A stretch of 64,000 nt of DNA from an uncultured Dehalococcoidia bacterium (GCA_958295865.1 CATQHF010000004.1:1-64000); one strand, 5' to 3'; counted from the stretch's first letter, positions 1 to 8,319 are shown. The notes: generated by a model not told the origin, from the letters alone. Made by a program: numbers and translations.

Positions 1-1
1 A

Positions 2-1510
2 GATGTGCTGGTGTGCTTCAACGAAGAAGCGTACCAGAACCACAGGGACGAGGTGAGGGACGGCGGCGTCATCATCTACAATTCGGGCGAGTTCGAGCCT
101 GATGACTTGGCGAACAGCTTCGGCATGCCCTTCGCCGACCTCGCAAAGTCCACCGGCAACGCCCGCGCAGAGAACATGATTGTGCTGGGAGCGCTCGCGC
201 ATCTGGTCAGCATGTCGCAGACCATCCTGGAGGATTTCGTAAAGGAACGCTTTACGAGAGGACGCGCGAACGATGAGCAGATTATAGTGTCCAACTTCGA
301 GGCGCTGACGCTTGGACGCCAGGAAGCTGAAAAGAGCGGCTTTAGCCTCGGCGAACTCGCGCCGTCGATAAAGCCTGAGGGCAATCAGATTCTGATCAAC
401 GGCAACGAGGCAATCTCGCTAGGCGCATGCGCCGCCGGGCTTGGCTTCTACATCGGGTACCCTATATCCCCCGCAACCTCGATCCTGCTCTGGATGGAGC
501 GCAATCTCACCGGCAAGGGCAAGTTCGTGTATCAGGCAAGCTCGGAGATTGAGGCTATCAACGCCCTCGTGGGCGCAGGCTTCGGCGGGCAGAAGTCAAT
601 GACCGCGACCGCGGGGCCCGGGCTGTCGCTTATGGGCGAGGGGCTTGGACTGGCATGGATGTCAGAAGTGCCGCTGGTGGTTGCGGACATTCAGCGCGGA
701 GGCCCATCCACAGGCCTGCCCACGAAGACGGAGCAGTCCGACCTGCTGATGGCGATGACGCCGGGACACGGCGATGTCAGCATACCCATCATCGCCCCGG
801 GCACCGTCGAAGAGTGCTTCTACGGCGCGGCAATGGCGCTCAACTGGGCTGAGCGCTACCAAGGGCCGGTCATCCTGCTGAGCGAGCACATGCTATCTGA
901 GCGAAAGCAGAACATCCCCAAGCCCGACCTGAGCAAGCTCGTGATAGAGGAACGGCAGACATACACCGGCAGCAACGGCTACAACCGCTACGACGGCTGG
1001 GAGCTTTCGCCGATGCCGCTGCCCGGCAACCCCGGCAGCTACATCGCCAACGGCAGCGAGCACGACGGCATGGGCGACACGACCCACCTGCCTGAGCGCC
1101 ATATCCAGATGACAGAGCGGCGCTTCAGCAAGCTGAAGTTGCTGGAGAACGAAGAATATGAGAGCCGCAACAGCGACGCAAGCATCGCGCTTATGCCTTG
1201 GGGCGGTTCCAAAGGCCCGGCGCAGGCGGCATACGACATCATAATGGACAACGACGGTGAACTCGGCTGGTACTACACGATGTTCCTCAACCCCCTGCCG
1301 GCGGAGCTTCTCGAAGAACTGAAGCGGAAAGAATTGGTGCTGGTGCCTGAGCTTAACTACCTCGGCCAGTTCTCCGGTATCCTGCGTTCCCAGGGAGTGA
1401 AGGCAGAGTCCATCACGCAGTACACGGGGCTGCCCTTCAAGGTCAGTGAGCTTGCGGAGCGCATTACAGAGCGCCTCGAACAGGAACAGAAAGTGAGCGT
1501 AACGGTATGA
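2..1510 (+). CDS. korA: 2-oxoacid:ferredoxin oxidoreductase, fused gamma-alpha subunit (5' partial)
   Basis: This subunit works with the next gene to decarboxylate a 2-oxoacid (2-oxoglutarate or pyruvate type) to acyl-CoA while reducing ferredoxin. The reading frame is open through the window edge (codon 2-4 is Asp), so the N-terminus is missing. About the first 130 visible residues are the end of the gamma domain. The alpha domain follows, with the family signature GFYIGYPISPATS and then EIEAINALVGAGFGG and TATAGPGLSLMGEG, the segments that line the thiamine-PP pyrimidine pocket. The gamma-alpha fusion is typical of two-subunit OFORs. The stop overlaps the beta subunit start by 4 nt (ATGA), indicating translational coupling. 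The substrate cannot be decided from sequence alone. Confidence 0.93.
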   Translation, partial: DVLVCFNEEAYQNHRDEVRDGGVIIYNSGEFEPDDLANSFGMPFADLAKSTGNARAENMIVLGALAHLVSMSQTILEDFVKERFTRGRANDEQIIVSNFEALTLGRQEAEKSGFSLGELAPSIKPEGNQILINGNEAISLGACAAGLGFYIGYPISPATSILLWMERNLTGKGKFVYQASSEIEAINALVGAGFGGQKSMTATAGPGLSLMGEGLGLAWMSEVPLVVADIQRGGPSTGLPTKTEQSDLLMAMTPGHGDVSIPIIAPGTVEECFYGAAMALNWAERYQGPVILLSEHMLSERKQNIPKPDLSKLVIEERQTYTGSNGYNRYDGWELSPMPLPGNPGSYIANGSEHDGMGDTTHLPERHIQMTERRFSKLKLLENEEYESRNSDASIALMPWGGSKGPAQAAYDIIMDNDGELGWYYTMFLNPLPAELLEELKRKELVLVPELNYLGQFSGILRSQGVKAESITQYTGLPFKVSELAERITERLEQEQKVSVTV

Positions 1511-2373
1511 GCGACAAGAATCCGGAATACGATTTCAAGTGGTGCCCCGGCTGTGGCGACTTCGGCGTGCGGCGCGCCCTCGAATCCGCCATCGAACAGC
1601 GCAGGGTCGAGACGGAGCTGCCCGTCGAGAACAACGTGATTGTGGCAGGCATCGGCTGCTCAGGCAATATGGTGCATCTACTCGAAGGCCCGCAGCCCTA
1701 CGGTCTTCATGGCATTCATGGCAGGACGCTGCCGATTGCACTGGGCGTCAAGATGGGACGGCCTGACCTCAATGTAATCGTCGTAGCGGGCGACGGCGAC
1801 TTCCTGAGCATCGGCAACGAGCATATCGCGCCACAGGCGGCGCGCAACCTCGATATCACCGTCGTGATTATGGACAACGCCGTGTATGGGCTGACGAAGG
1901 GGCAAAGTTCGCCCACGACCAAAATTGACGAAATCACCAGCTCCACGCCATACGGCAAGCCCGAAGTCCAGCTGGACCCGCTTGCCCTCTACCTGACGCT
2001 TGGCGTCTCATACATAGCCTCGCATGTGTCAACCAAGGTCAGGGACTTGGGCGCTGTCATCGCCGACGCGATGAACCACAAGGGCTTTTCCATCGTGCAT
2101 GTGCAGTCCCCCTGCACGACCTACAACAATACCTTCCAAGAGCTGAAGGGCAATGTGCGGAAGGGCATACCGCCGCTCGCATGGGACATCCCGGAGCATC
2201 ACGACCCCAGCGATGTGGAAGCGGCGCACGAGCTGCTCAACCAGGGCGGCGTGCCGGTCGGCATCGTCTATAAGGACGCCGACAGGCCCTCGTTCCAGGA
2301 CCGCATCGACATCATCAACGACAAGTCCTTCTCGCGGCAGGTGGACAAGATGATCGACTCTTACGCCATCTAG
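1507..2373 (+). CDS. korB: 2-oxoacid:ferredoxin oxidoreductase beta subunit
   Basis: The beta subunit binds thiamine diphosphate and, in this two-subunit class, one [4Fe-4S] cluster. The protein has 288 residues. The thiamine-PP/Mg motif GDGD is at 95-98, with its distal Asn in IMDN at 121-124. Four cysteines fit the cluster ligands of the archaeal-type two-subunit enzymes: C13 and C16 (WCPGCGD), C51 (GIGCSGN) and C203 (QSPCTTY). There is no separate delta ferredoxin domain. The start is fixed by the ATGA overlap with the alpha subunit, and a hairpin terminator follows 37 nt after the stop, so the pair looks like the end of one operon. Whether it serves a reductive or oxidative TCA step is inference. 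Confidence 0.94.
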   Translation: MSDKNPEYDFKWCPGCGDFGVRRALESAIEQRRVETELPVENNVIVAGIGCSGNMVHLLEGPQPYGLHGIHGRTLPIALGVKMGRPDLNVIVVAGDGDFLSIGNEHIAPQAARNLDITVVIMDNAVYGLTKGQSSPTTKIDEITSSTPYGKPEVQLDPLALYLTLGVSYIASHVSTKVRDLGAVIADAMNHKGFSIVHVQSPCTTYNNTFQELKGNVRKGIPPLAWDIPEHHDPSDVEAAHELLNQGGVPVGIVYKDADRPSFQDRIDIINDKSFSRQVDKMIDSYAI

Positions 2374-2409
2374 CCGAACGATAGCACACACATAATCGAC
2401 TTCAGAGAG

Positions 2410-2435
2410 GAGGCAGCCTGCGGGTTGCCTCTTTT
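2410..2435 (+). terminator. Rho-independent terminator after korAB
   Basis: A 6-bp stem (GAGGCA 2410-2415 with TGCCTC 2426-2431) with extra pairing inside its 10-nt loop runs straight into TTTT, 37 nt downstream of the korB stop. Confidence 0.7.
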
Positions 2436-2451
2436 CAGCAGCGCTCCCAAT

Positions 2452-2480
2452 CGGGTGGTTCGACAAGCTTGCCACAAACG
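2452..2480 (-). repeat. Degenerate copy of the intergenic GTTCG/CGAAC repeat
   Basis: A diverged copy of the short repeat whose best copies read GTTCGTGGTGAGCCTGTCG (33409, 36367, 36792). The rest of the 2436-2691 interval shows no gene. Confidence 0.5.
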
Positions 2481-2691
2481 GAGGCGGGCTTACCGCGAAG
2501 GCGAAACTCCGCGCCGTTTTCCCTTGTCCCATAACGCCGCGTTAAAGCGCCGTTAATCTGCGCGTCCTAAAATACGCTTACGCGGCAGCGCATTGAGCTT
2601 TGCCGTACTTCCAACTACCGCATCGACGGATGATGCAAGGCGCATCGGAACATACTCTGAGCGCCCATGATCACGACATGAGCGACGAAGC

Positions 2692-3591
2692 ATGCAACTA
2701 CCACGCATCCTGATAGCCGAGGCTATCGGCACATACTTGCTGGTGCTGTTTGGCGCAGGCGCGGTCGCCACGGATGTCATCACGAGCGGACAGCTCGGCT
2801 TGTGGCCCGTCGCGTTCACAGCCGGCTTTGGCGTTACGGTGGGCATATACGCCAGCCTCGCCATATCGGGCGCTCACCTCAACCCTGCCGTGAGCCTCGC
2901 GTTCGCCATCTTCCGCCGAAGCGAGTTTCGCTTCGGTAGGATGCTTGCGTACTGGGGCGCGCAACTAGCGGGAGCGGTAGCCGCGGGATTGACGCTCTTC
3001 GCCGTATTCTCGCCCTTCATCGAGCGTCTGGAACGGCTGAACGGCTACATTCGCGGCGCGCCGGGCAGCGAGTACTCGGCGATGATATTCAGCAAGCACT
3101 TCCCGGACGCGGGCGTGTTCGGCATCGATGAGGCTGCCCGCGCCCTGCTGTCAGCGCCGGCAGCGGCGGCTATCGAGGGGCTCGGCACGGCGGTTCTAGT
3201 GTTCGTCATATTCTCCCTATTCGACAGGCGCAACACCGCGCTGCCGAACGATGCTCTCGCGCCGCTCTTGGTGGGCTTGACCGTCGCCGTGCTGATAGCC
3301 GTATTCGCTCCGCTGACGCATGCGGGCTTGAATCCGGCGCGCGACTTCGGACCGCGCCTCGTAGCATTCTTCGCGGGCTGGGGCAGCGTCGCACTGCCGG
3401 GGCCGTCGGGCGGCTTCTGGGTGTACATCGTGGGGCCTCTGCTGGGCGCGCCCATAGGCGCGGCGGCGCATGAGTTCCTTCTCAAGCCCGCCCTGCCCTC
3501 ATTGCGCCGGAGCGGCCCAGCCCGGAACGGCGCTGCGGATGCGCTCGCCGACTACGAACATGCCCCCAACGCAAGGGATGGCGGGGGTTGA
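2692..3591 (+). CDS. glpF: MIP-family aquaglyceroporin (GlpF-like)
   Basis: A 299-residue channel for water, glycerol or other small neutral solutes in the cytoplasmic membrane. Both pore NPA boxes are present: NPA at 64-66 (HLNPAVS) and NPARD near 214 (GLNPARDFGPR). The Asp after the second NPAR is the classical mark of the GlpF subgroup rather than strict aquaporins. At least six hydrophobic segments are visible. A loop of about 45 residues between segments 3 and 4 (near 105-150) is longer than in many bacterial members. The C-terminal 40 residues are polar and poorly conserved. No glycerol kinase is adjacent, so the physiological solute is open. A strong Shine-Dalgarno sequence is not evident before the ATG. 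Confidence 0.9.
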   Translation: MQLPRILIAEAIGTYLLVLFGAGAVATDVITSGQLGLWPVAFTAGFGVTVGIYASLAISGAHLNPAVSLAFAIFRRSEFRFGRMLAYWGAQLAGAVAAGLTLFAVFSPFIERLERLNGYIRGAPGSEYSAMIFSKHFPDAGVFGIDEAARALLSAPAAAAIEGLGTAVLVFVIFSLFDRRNTALPNDALAPLLVGLTVAVLIAVFAPLTHAGLNPARDFGPRLVAFFAGWGSVALPGPSGGFWVYIVGPLLGAPIGAAAHEFLLKPALPSLRRSGPARNGAADALADYEHAPNARDGGG

Positions 3592-3616
3592 GCGAAGTCT
3601 GCGATGCCAACACGCC

Positions 3617-3901
3617 CTAGTCGGGCACGCCTTCGCTGAGGGGCGTCGCCTTGCTGAGGTAGTAGTTGGGATCGGCGCGCGGGTTGCCCGCGTCGGCGGC
3701 GTCGAGCATCTTGTCGTATCGGGAATCCAGCTCCGAGAGCTTGGTCCCCATCGTCTTGTGCAGCGCGACGCTGGATATGACGCGGTGCGTGTCGCCGCCC
3801 CCGCAGCCTTTGCACTCGATAGCATCCGGCGGCGTGTAGCTGCGCCACAGCACGCTGGACTTGAGGTTGCAGCCGTCGCATCTGTACTCATAGATTGGCA
3901 T
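3617..3901 (-). CDS. FmdB-family zinc-ribbon protein
   Basis: A 94-residue protein starting MPIYEYRCDGC, the hallmark of the FmdB/putative regulatory protein family. Two CxxC knuckles (C8/C11 and C30/C33) form a small zinc ribbon at the N-terminus, and the remainder is polar and probably helical. The frame is open further upstream, but the start at 3901 is preferred because it begins at the family's conserved MPIYEY and has AGGA upstream. It follows the SCP2-like gene on the same strand after 59 nt and converges with the aquaglyceroporin gene. The role of the family is not firmly established; regulation or metal handling is usually proposed. Confidence 0.85.
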   Translation of the reverse strand: MPIYEYRCDGCNLKSSVLWRSYTPPDAIECKGCGGGDTHRVISSVALHKTMGTKLSELDSRYDKMLDAADAGNPRADPNYYLSKATPLSEGVPD

Positions 3902-3960
3902 ATAAACTTGTCCTGCTACGCTAGATAGGGTTTCCGTGCCGGATGCCTGCTTTCCCCACA

Positions 3961-4386
3961 TCACGAGGCGAAGGTGGTTTGTACTTTCGCGGAGGCGTCG
4001 AAGAACGCCTGCAACGAAAGCTGGTACTGGAAGAACGCGGTGCGGCGCAACTCGTCATGGGATTTCACGCAGCCGCTGGGCATTGTGAGGTCGAGCGTGT
4101 TCAGCGTGTGCGCGGAATCCGAGCCGCCATTGGCAGCGATGTTGTCAAGCAGCTCTTTCCACTCGGCGGGCGACATGTCTATGTAGAAGTCGAGGTCGCG
4201 CAACTCATCCGCCGGGACGGCTTCGACGGCGGCGCACTCAAAGCCCTCGAATGTGACGGCAAACGCGGCTGCGTCCACCTTGACACCCATGCGGCAGTTG
4301 ACGCTGCCCTGCGATGTGAACTGGGAGTCGCCGTTGGCGCTCTCGCGGACGGCTTCAAACCACTCTACGGACGGGAATTGCGGCAT
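3961..4386 (-). CDS. SCP2-like (sterol-carrier-type) domain protein, copy 1
   Basis: A 141-residue single-domain protein whose pattern (MPQFPSVEWFEAVRE at the N-terminus, a central DLDFYIDMSPAEWKELL and a late hydrophobic FFQY segment) fits the SCP2 lipid-binding fold. This is fold-level recognition, not a functional assignment. The start at 4386 is chosen because AAGGA lies 7 nt upstream and because it aligns with the paralog at 5302-5745, which begins with the same nine residues MPQFPSVEW. Both paralogs keep an HTLNTLD motif in the second half. It sits in the diiron/SCP2 cluster on the minus strand, immediately upstream of the FmdB gene. Cargo and partner are unknown. Confidence 0.72.
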   Translation of the reverse strand: MPQFPSVEWFEAVRESANGDSQFTSQGSVNCRMGVKVDAAAFAVTFEGFECAAVEAVPADELRDLDFYIDMSPAEWKELLDNIAANGGSDSAHTLNTLDLTMPSGCVKSHDELRRTAFFQYQLSLQAFFDASAKVQTTFAS

Positions 4387-4445
4387 ATCTTGTCCTTGTT
4401 TCTCGCGTATCAATCGGGCAGACGGCTACACAGCCGGAGCGCAGA

Positions 4446-4643
4446 TTATTTGGAAGCCTCATCATCGGCGTCGAAGTCGGGCAGCGGCTCGTCGAAGGGT
4501 TCGCCGTTGGCTTCATGTTCCAGGCGGCGCTGGTTCCAAGCCTTGATTTTAGCCGAGATCCTCTCGATTCTTCTGCGTTCTTCTTCACGGCCCTCCTTGC
4601 GTCCCGCCTCAAAGCGTCTTCTCAGATAGGGTTCTGCAAGCAT
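4446..4643 (-). pseudogene. Truncated duplicate of the GREE-repeat membrane protein C-terminus
   Basis: A 65-codon frame that repeats the last part of the neighbouring gene at 4670-5218 almost word for word (MLAEPYLRRRFEAGRKEGRE, then the AKIKAWNQRRLEHEANG and DEPLPDFDADDE segments). It lacks the N-terminal membrane segments and most GREE repeats. It opens at ATG with GGAGG about 8 nt upstream, so it could still be translated as a small charged protein. The matching position in the full-length gene also has GGAGG before an internal ATG. The most economical reading is a local tandem duplication that captured only the 3' end; a functional short isoform is the alternative. Confidence 0.6.
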
Positions 4644-4669
4644 AGTAAGCGCCTCCAGTGTAAGGCGGG

Positions 4670-5218
4670 TTATTGGGAATCCTCGTCATCAGCGTCGAAA
4701 TCGGGCAGAGGCTCGTCGAAGGGTTCGCCGTTGGCTTCATGTTCCAGGCGGCGCTGGTTCCAAGCCTTGATTTTAGCCGAGATCCTCTCAATTCTTCTGC
4801 CGGCTTCCTTGCGTTCTTCTTCACGGCCCTCTGCAACGCCTTCTTCGCGGCCCTCTTCACGGCCTTCTTCGCGGCCTTCTTCGCGGCCCTCTTCGCGGCC
4901 TTCTTCGCGGCCCTCTTCGCGGCCTTCCTTGCGTCCGGCCTCGAAGCGTCTTCTCAGATAAGGTTCTGCAAGCATGGTCGTCACCTCCGCCAGAAGAATT
5001 ATAACAAGTGATACTGCCGCAGCCGTGATGATGTTCGGAGCGGTTCTTTCGCCAATCGCAAGGATGGTATCAACAGCAGTATCGTCAGTTCTGTGAAATA
5101 TCTCTTGCCAGGTTATCAGACATACTACGGCTGCTATCTGAGTGGCGAATAGGATGTAGTAGATTACGCCCCAAGGTCTGGATATGCTCCATATAGAAAC
5201 TCTATCAGAATCAGGCAA
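4670..5218 (-). CDS. Membrane protein with GREE-repeat cytoplasmic tail
   Basis: A 182-residue protein of unknown function. Two hydrophobic segments near residues 17-38 and 60-80 suggest a small membrane anchor. After the second comes a highly charged tail with about seven consecutive GREE units (roughly 97-124), predicted to form a long charged helix, then a conserved-looking end (AKIKAWNQRRLEHEANGE) finishing in acidic residues. The start is TTG at 5218 with AGGA at good spacing; no better ATG exists upstream. GREE/GKEE runs also occur in Rpn-type nuclease and transposase-like proteins, but no nuclease domain is present. The DNA behind the tail is a 12-bp tandem repeat, so length polymorphism is expected. 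Confidence 0.65.
   Translation of the reverse strand: MPDSDRVSIWSISRPWGVIYYILFATQIAAVVCLITWQEIFHRTDDTAVDTILAIGERTAPNIITAAAVSLVIILLAEVTTMLAEPYLRRRFEAGRKEGREEGREEGREEGREEGREEGREEGREEGVAEGREEERKEAGRRIERISAKIKAWNQRRLEHEANGEPFDEPLPDFDADDEDSQ
4845..4933 (-). repeat. 12-bp tandem repeat encoding GREE units
   Basis: About seven tandem 12-bp units of the form GGCCYTCTTCGC on the plus strand, within the coding region of the membrane protein. They translate as repeated Gly-Arg-Glu-Glu on the minus strand. Confidence 0.85.
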
Positions 5219-5301
5219 TGATTTCCTCTGCGCTGTCAGTATTTCCTACACACTCCGGCGCGCTATCCCCTCCTTAACCTTCCCCCAGAGTGGGAAGAAA
5301 G

Positions 5302-5745
5302 TCAATCCGACGGGGCGAAGTGAGTATCTATGCGGGCTGAGGCGTCGAAGAAATACTGGAAGGTCTGATTGTAGCGATAGAAGAAGTCCTGACGGTACTG
5401 GTCGCCGTTCATGGTGAGCGCCAAGCCTTCGTCCCGGCCCATGTCCAGCGTGTTGAGGGTGTGGTCGAGGTCCGCGCCGTCGTTGTCTCTGATGTTACGC
5501 AGCATCTCTTCCCACTCGTCGGGCGGCATGTCGAGGTAGAAGTCGGCTTCGGCGAGATCGGACTCGGCGACCTGCCGCACTTCGTCGCACTCCGCGCCCT
5601 CAAACACCAGAATGTAGGATTGCGCCGCAACCTTGATGCCCACAGTGGCATCGCACAGACCGCCGCCCGCCTGCTGATAGGATTCGTCGGCGTTGAATAT
5701 GTCGCGCACCTGCTGAAACCATTCGACGGATGGGAATTGCGGCAT
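5302..5745 (-). CDS. SCP2-like (sterol-carrier-type) domain protein, copy 2
   Basis: A 147-residue paralog of the protein at 3961-4386. Shared blocks are MPQFPSVEWF at the start, ADFYLDMPPDEWEEML in the middle, DHTLNTLDM after it and FQYFFDASARI near the end. The SCP2-type lipid-binding fold is inferred from this pattern. It starts 3 nt after the stop of the degenerate diiron gene, and its Shine-Dalgarno GGAGG lies inside that gene's last codons, so the two are almost certainly co-translated. That coupling suggests the SCP2-like protein assists or carries the substrate of the ferritin-like proteins. The two copies may have arisen when the cluster was duplicated. Confidence 0.74.
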   Translation of the reverse strand: MPQFPSVEWFQQVRDIFNADESYQQAGGGLCDATVGIKVAAQSYILVFEGAECDEVRQVAESDLAEADFYLDMPPDEWEEMLRNIRDNDGADLDHTLNTLDMGRDEGLALTMNGDQYRQDFFYRYNQTFQYFFDASARIDTHFAPSD

Positions 5746-5748
5746 TGG

Positions 5749-6864
5749 CTATACCTCCATGAACTTGGCGAGTCCCGGCGGGAAGCCGGCCTCGCGCGAC
5801 ACGCCGATGTGCTCCATGTTGGCGAGGTACTGGCGGGCGAAGTCGCCCATCATGCGCTCGTACTGACGCATGCCGCTCCGCGCGCCCTCGATGCCGCCGC
5901 CGAAGATGATGGCAAGCGCCTCTCTGAGCACAGGGTCATTGAGTTCGCGCTCGAATACGCGCTCGGCGATGTTCATCAGGCGGGAGAAGACGAGAGCCTT
6001 GTCCGGATTGTGCGATGTGGCATAGCGCAGGTGGGAGAGGCCATAGGCGATATGGCGCGCCTTGTCTTGCAGGCAGCGCGCGAACAGTACCTTCTCCGCC
6101 GGGTTGTGCGCGAAAAGCTCGCCATAGCGGTAGAGCGTGAAGGTGAAAGTGCCGCGCAGCAGATGGAGCATCACGACCGTTTCGGGCCAGCCGCCGGTGC
6201 TCTCGAGCAGCATGCGATTGACCTCGCCCTTGCCCTCCAGTCCCAGCCCGCCGCCGTTGGAGAGGGCGCGCTTGCGGAACGCCTCGAAGTGGCGAGCGTT
6301 GTCAAACATCTGCGTCGCCAAGAAGAGCTTGACCTCGTGGAAGCCGTAAGATAGCTTCTGCTGCCAGCCACCGATGACCTCTATCTCGATGCTGGCGTTC
6401 TGCGAAAGCTCGGTGCAGAGCTGGCAGATGGCTGCCTCCACATCGTCGGGCAGGGCGCGAATGGTGTTCCAGGGGACATCAGTCGCAGGCGCCCAACGGC
6501 GCTGGATTGCCTCTTCGTAGAGATCGGCGGCGTTGTCTGCCCAAAGTTCGCGTTTCTCGCGCACCTCAAAGCCGAGCGGCGCGACGCCGGGGACGGGATA
6601 AGCGCCGCGCGGCTTGCGCGTCTGGTCGTCCCAAAAGTCCGGCACATCGCCGTACACGCCGATGTTGAGGGCATCCAAGGTCAGCCCGTTCTTCGTTGGC
6701 TTGGCGCGCGTACCCCATTGCAGGGTATTCCGCATCCATGCCAAGCCGGGCGGGGCGATTTCCACCTCGTCCGCTTCGTCGGCGGCGCGCTCAGTGGCGC
6801 GGGCGGCGGATGCCTGGGCGGTTTGGGCTTGCGCTTGAGTGTCTTCCGGGTTGGTGTCTGTCAT
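5749..6864 (-). CDS. Ferritin-like diiron paralog lacking the metal-binding carboxylates
   Basis: A 371-residue protein homologous along its length to the diiron-type protein at 7129-8226 (shared blocks DNAADLYEE, ATDVPWNTI, FRKRALSNGGGL and the late RHIAYG). In the paralog the two ExxH motifs are E173/H176 and E254/H257. Here the aligned residues are N189/H192 and K268/H271. The helix-1 candidates E139/E141 align with Q155/A157, and helix-3 E224 aligns with G238. The histidines survive but every candidate bridging carboxylate is lost, so iron binding is unlikely. The N-terminal 35 residues are Ala-rich and acidic. A role as a non-catalytic partner of the intact paralog is inference. SD AGGGA lies upstream. 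Confidence 0.78.
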   Translation of the reverse strand: MTDTNPEDTQAQAQTAQASAARATERAADEADEVEIAPPGLAWMRNTLQWGTRAKPTKNGLTLDALNIGVYGDVPDFWDDQTRKPRGAYPVPGVAPLGFEVREKRELWADNAADLYEEAIQRRWAPATDVPWNTIRALPDDVEAAICQLCTELSQNASIEIEVIGGWQQKLSYGFHEVKLFLATQMFDNARHFEAFRKRALSNGGGLGLEGKGEVNRMLLESTGGWPETVVMLHLLRGTFTFTLYRYGELFAHNPAEKVLFARCLQDKARHIAYGLSHLRYATSHNPDKALVFSRLMNIAERVFERELNDPVLREALAIIFGGGIEGARSGMRQYERMMGDFARQYLANMEHIGVSREAGFPPGLAKFMEV

Positions 6865-6894
6865 TGGCAGCGTTCCCTAGTATTAAGTTCTTTT

Positions 6895-7012
6895 GACATT
6901 TGCGCCATTACGGTGAAAACGGTAATCCAGAATATCAGGGTGTAGGCACTTCTGCATATTTTAGGCTATCTCAAAGCACTGGATTCCTGCTTTCGCAGGA
7001 ATGACGGGTGAG
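6895..7012. repeat. 118-bp double-hairpin element, copy 1
   Basis: Same length and clearly similar sequence to 46929-47046. Its right end carries the palindrome ATTCCTGCTTTCGCAGGAAT, and its left end carries an inverted, decayed version of it. The copy sits between the two diiron paralogs. Confidence 0.75.
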
Positions 7013-7128
7013 CAACGGCTGCGCTCTTGGCATGCCCCTCCGTTCAAGCCAAGTGGCATGTATCGGGGCAACCTGTGGCTGCCCCGACGGAGGCTAACAT
7101 CCATGTACAAGATTGCGGGGATTCGGAG

Positions 7129-8226
7129 TTAGCTCCACATGATTTCCATCAGGCGGGGGGAGGCACGGCCGTTTTCAAAGCGCTCGCCGAAGCCCGCGGA
7201 GCGGATGCGCTGGACATACTCTCGCACTTGCCGACGGCGGATCGCCATGAGCTTGCGCGCGCCTTCGTCGTAGCGCTTGACGCCGCCGCCGAGCAAGATT
7301 GCCATCGCCTCGCTGCTCGGGGTGTCGATGGCGGCGGGGTTCTGGTTGCCGGCGAGCAAGCCGCGCTCGCCCTCGTCGAGGTAGCAGTGAATCTCTTCGC
7401 GGCGATCAGGCTCGGATTCTGATAGGTAGCGCATGTGCATAACGCCGAAGGCTACATGTCGGGATTCGTCCTGCGCGGCGAGTCGGTAGATGCGCTTTTC
7501 GGCTTCGTTGTACGACATCAACTCGCCCATGCGGAACAGGGTCAGCACCGCGCCCTCGCCGGAGATATGGAGGCGCGAGGACATCTCCGTGAACTCGCGG
7601 GAGAGGTCGATGCTGCCAACGACGCCGCTGGTGGTGATGTCCGGGCGCTGCATAAGCCCGCCGCCGTTGGCGAGGGCGCGCTTTCGGAATACATCCAAGT
7701 GGCGCGATTCGTCCATTATCTGGGATAGCAGGAACATGCGCGGCTCGAAGTAGTCGGGACTGGTCGTAGCAACCCAGCGCGCGGGAATGTCGGCGGCGAC
7801 GAACTCGACCTCAGTGAGGAAGGTGTCCAGCTGACATTGGGCGCGCTCGATGTCGTCGGGCAGCGGCTTGATGGTGTGCCATGGAATATCGGTCGCCGAA
7901 CTCCACTGGCGCTGAAGGGACTCTTCGTATAGGTCTGCCGCGTTGTCCAGCCAGATTTCGGACTTGGTGCGGACGCCGTAGCCGCCGATGCGATAGGAAT
8001 CGGGACGCTTTGCCGCGCCGCGCGGCCTGCCGGTCATGTTGTCGGTGGTGTCGGGGGCTTCGCCATAAGAGCCTACCTCTACGCTGGAGAGCGTCATGCC
8101 GCGCTTCTCGTCAGGCATCGCCTTGATGCCCCACTCGCCGCGCGAGTCCAGCCACGACAGATCGAGGTCATAGTCGTCAGCGTACTCTTTCACGGCTTGC
8201 AGCGATTCATTCTGTACGGTGGTCAT
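7129..8226 (-). CDS. Ferritin-like diiron protein (oxygenase/oxidase type)
   Basis: A 365-residue helical protein with the ligand pattern of class II diiron enzymes: a carboxylate in helix 1 (E139 or E141), ExxH at 173-176 (DESRH), E224, and a second ExxH at 254-257 (DESRH). The spacings (about 32 and 30 residues) match the ribonucleotide reductase R2/ferritin-like four-helix bundle. Family members include N-oxygenases and R2-like oxidases, but the substrate cannot be told. Strong AGGAGG precedes the ATG. A well-spaced promoter is seen at 8320-8348. Downstream, after an inserted repeat element, lie its degenerate paralog and an SCP2-like gene, suggesting one functional unit. Confidence 0.82.
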   Translation of the reverse strand: MTTVQNESLQAVKEYADDYDLDLSWLDSRGEWGIKAMPDEKRGMTLSSVEVGSYGEAPDTTDNMTGRPRGAAKRPDSYRIGGYGVRTKSEIWLDNAADLYEESLQRQWSSATDIPWHTIKPLPDDIERAQCQLDTFLTEVEFVAADIPARWVATTSPDYFEPRMFLLSQIMDESRHLDVFRKRALANGGGLMQRPDITTSGVVGSIDLSREFTEMSSRLHISGEGAVLTLFRMGELMSYNEAEKRIYRLAAQDESRHVAFGVMHMRYLSESEPDRREEIHCYLDEGERGLLAGNQNPAAIDTPSSEAMAILLGGGVKRYDEGARKLMAIRRRQVREYVQRIRSAGFGERFENGRASPRLMEIMWS

Positions 8227-8319
8227 CGTCGCCCTCCTGTGTGTTAGGTAGTCAGTGTGTCAGGCAGTCGGGATTTCAGGGTGTCGGGATGTCAAGTTAG
8301 CCGATTAGTCTGTAGCCAC

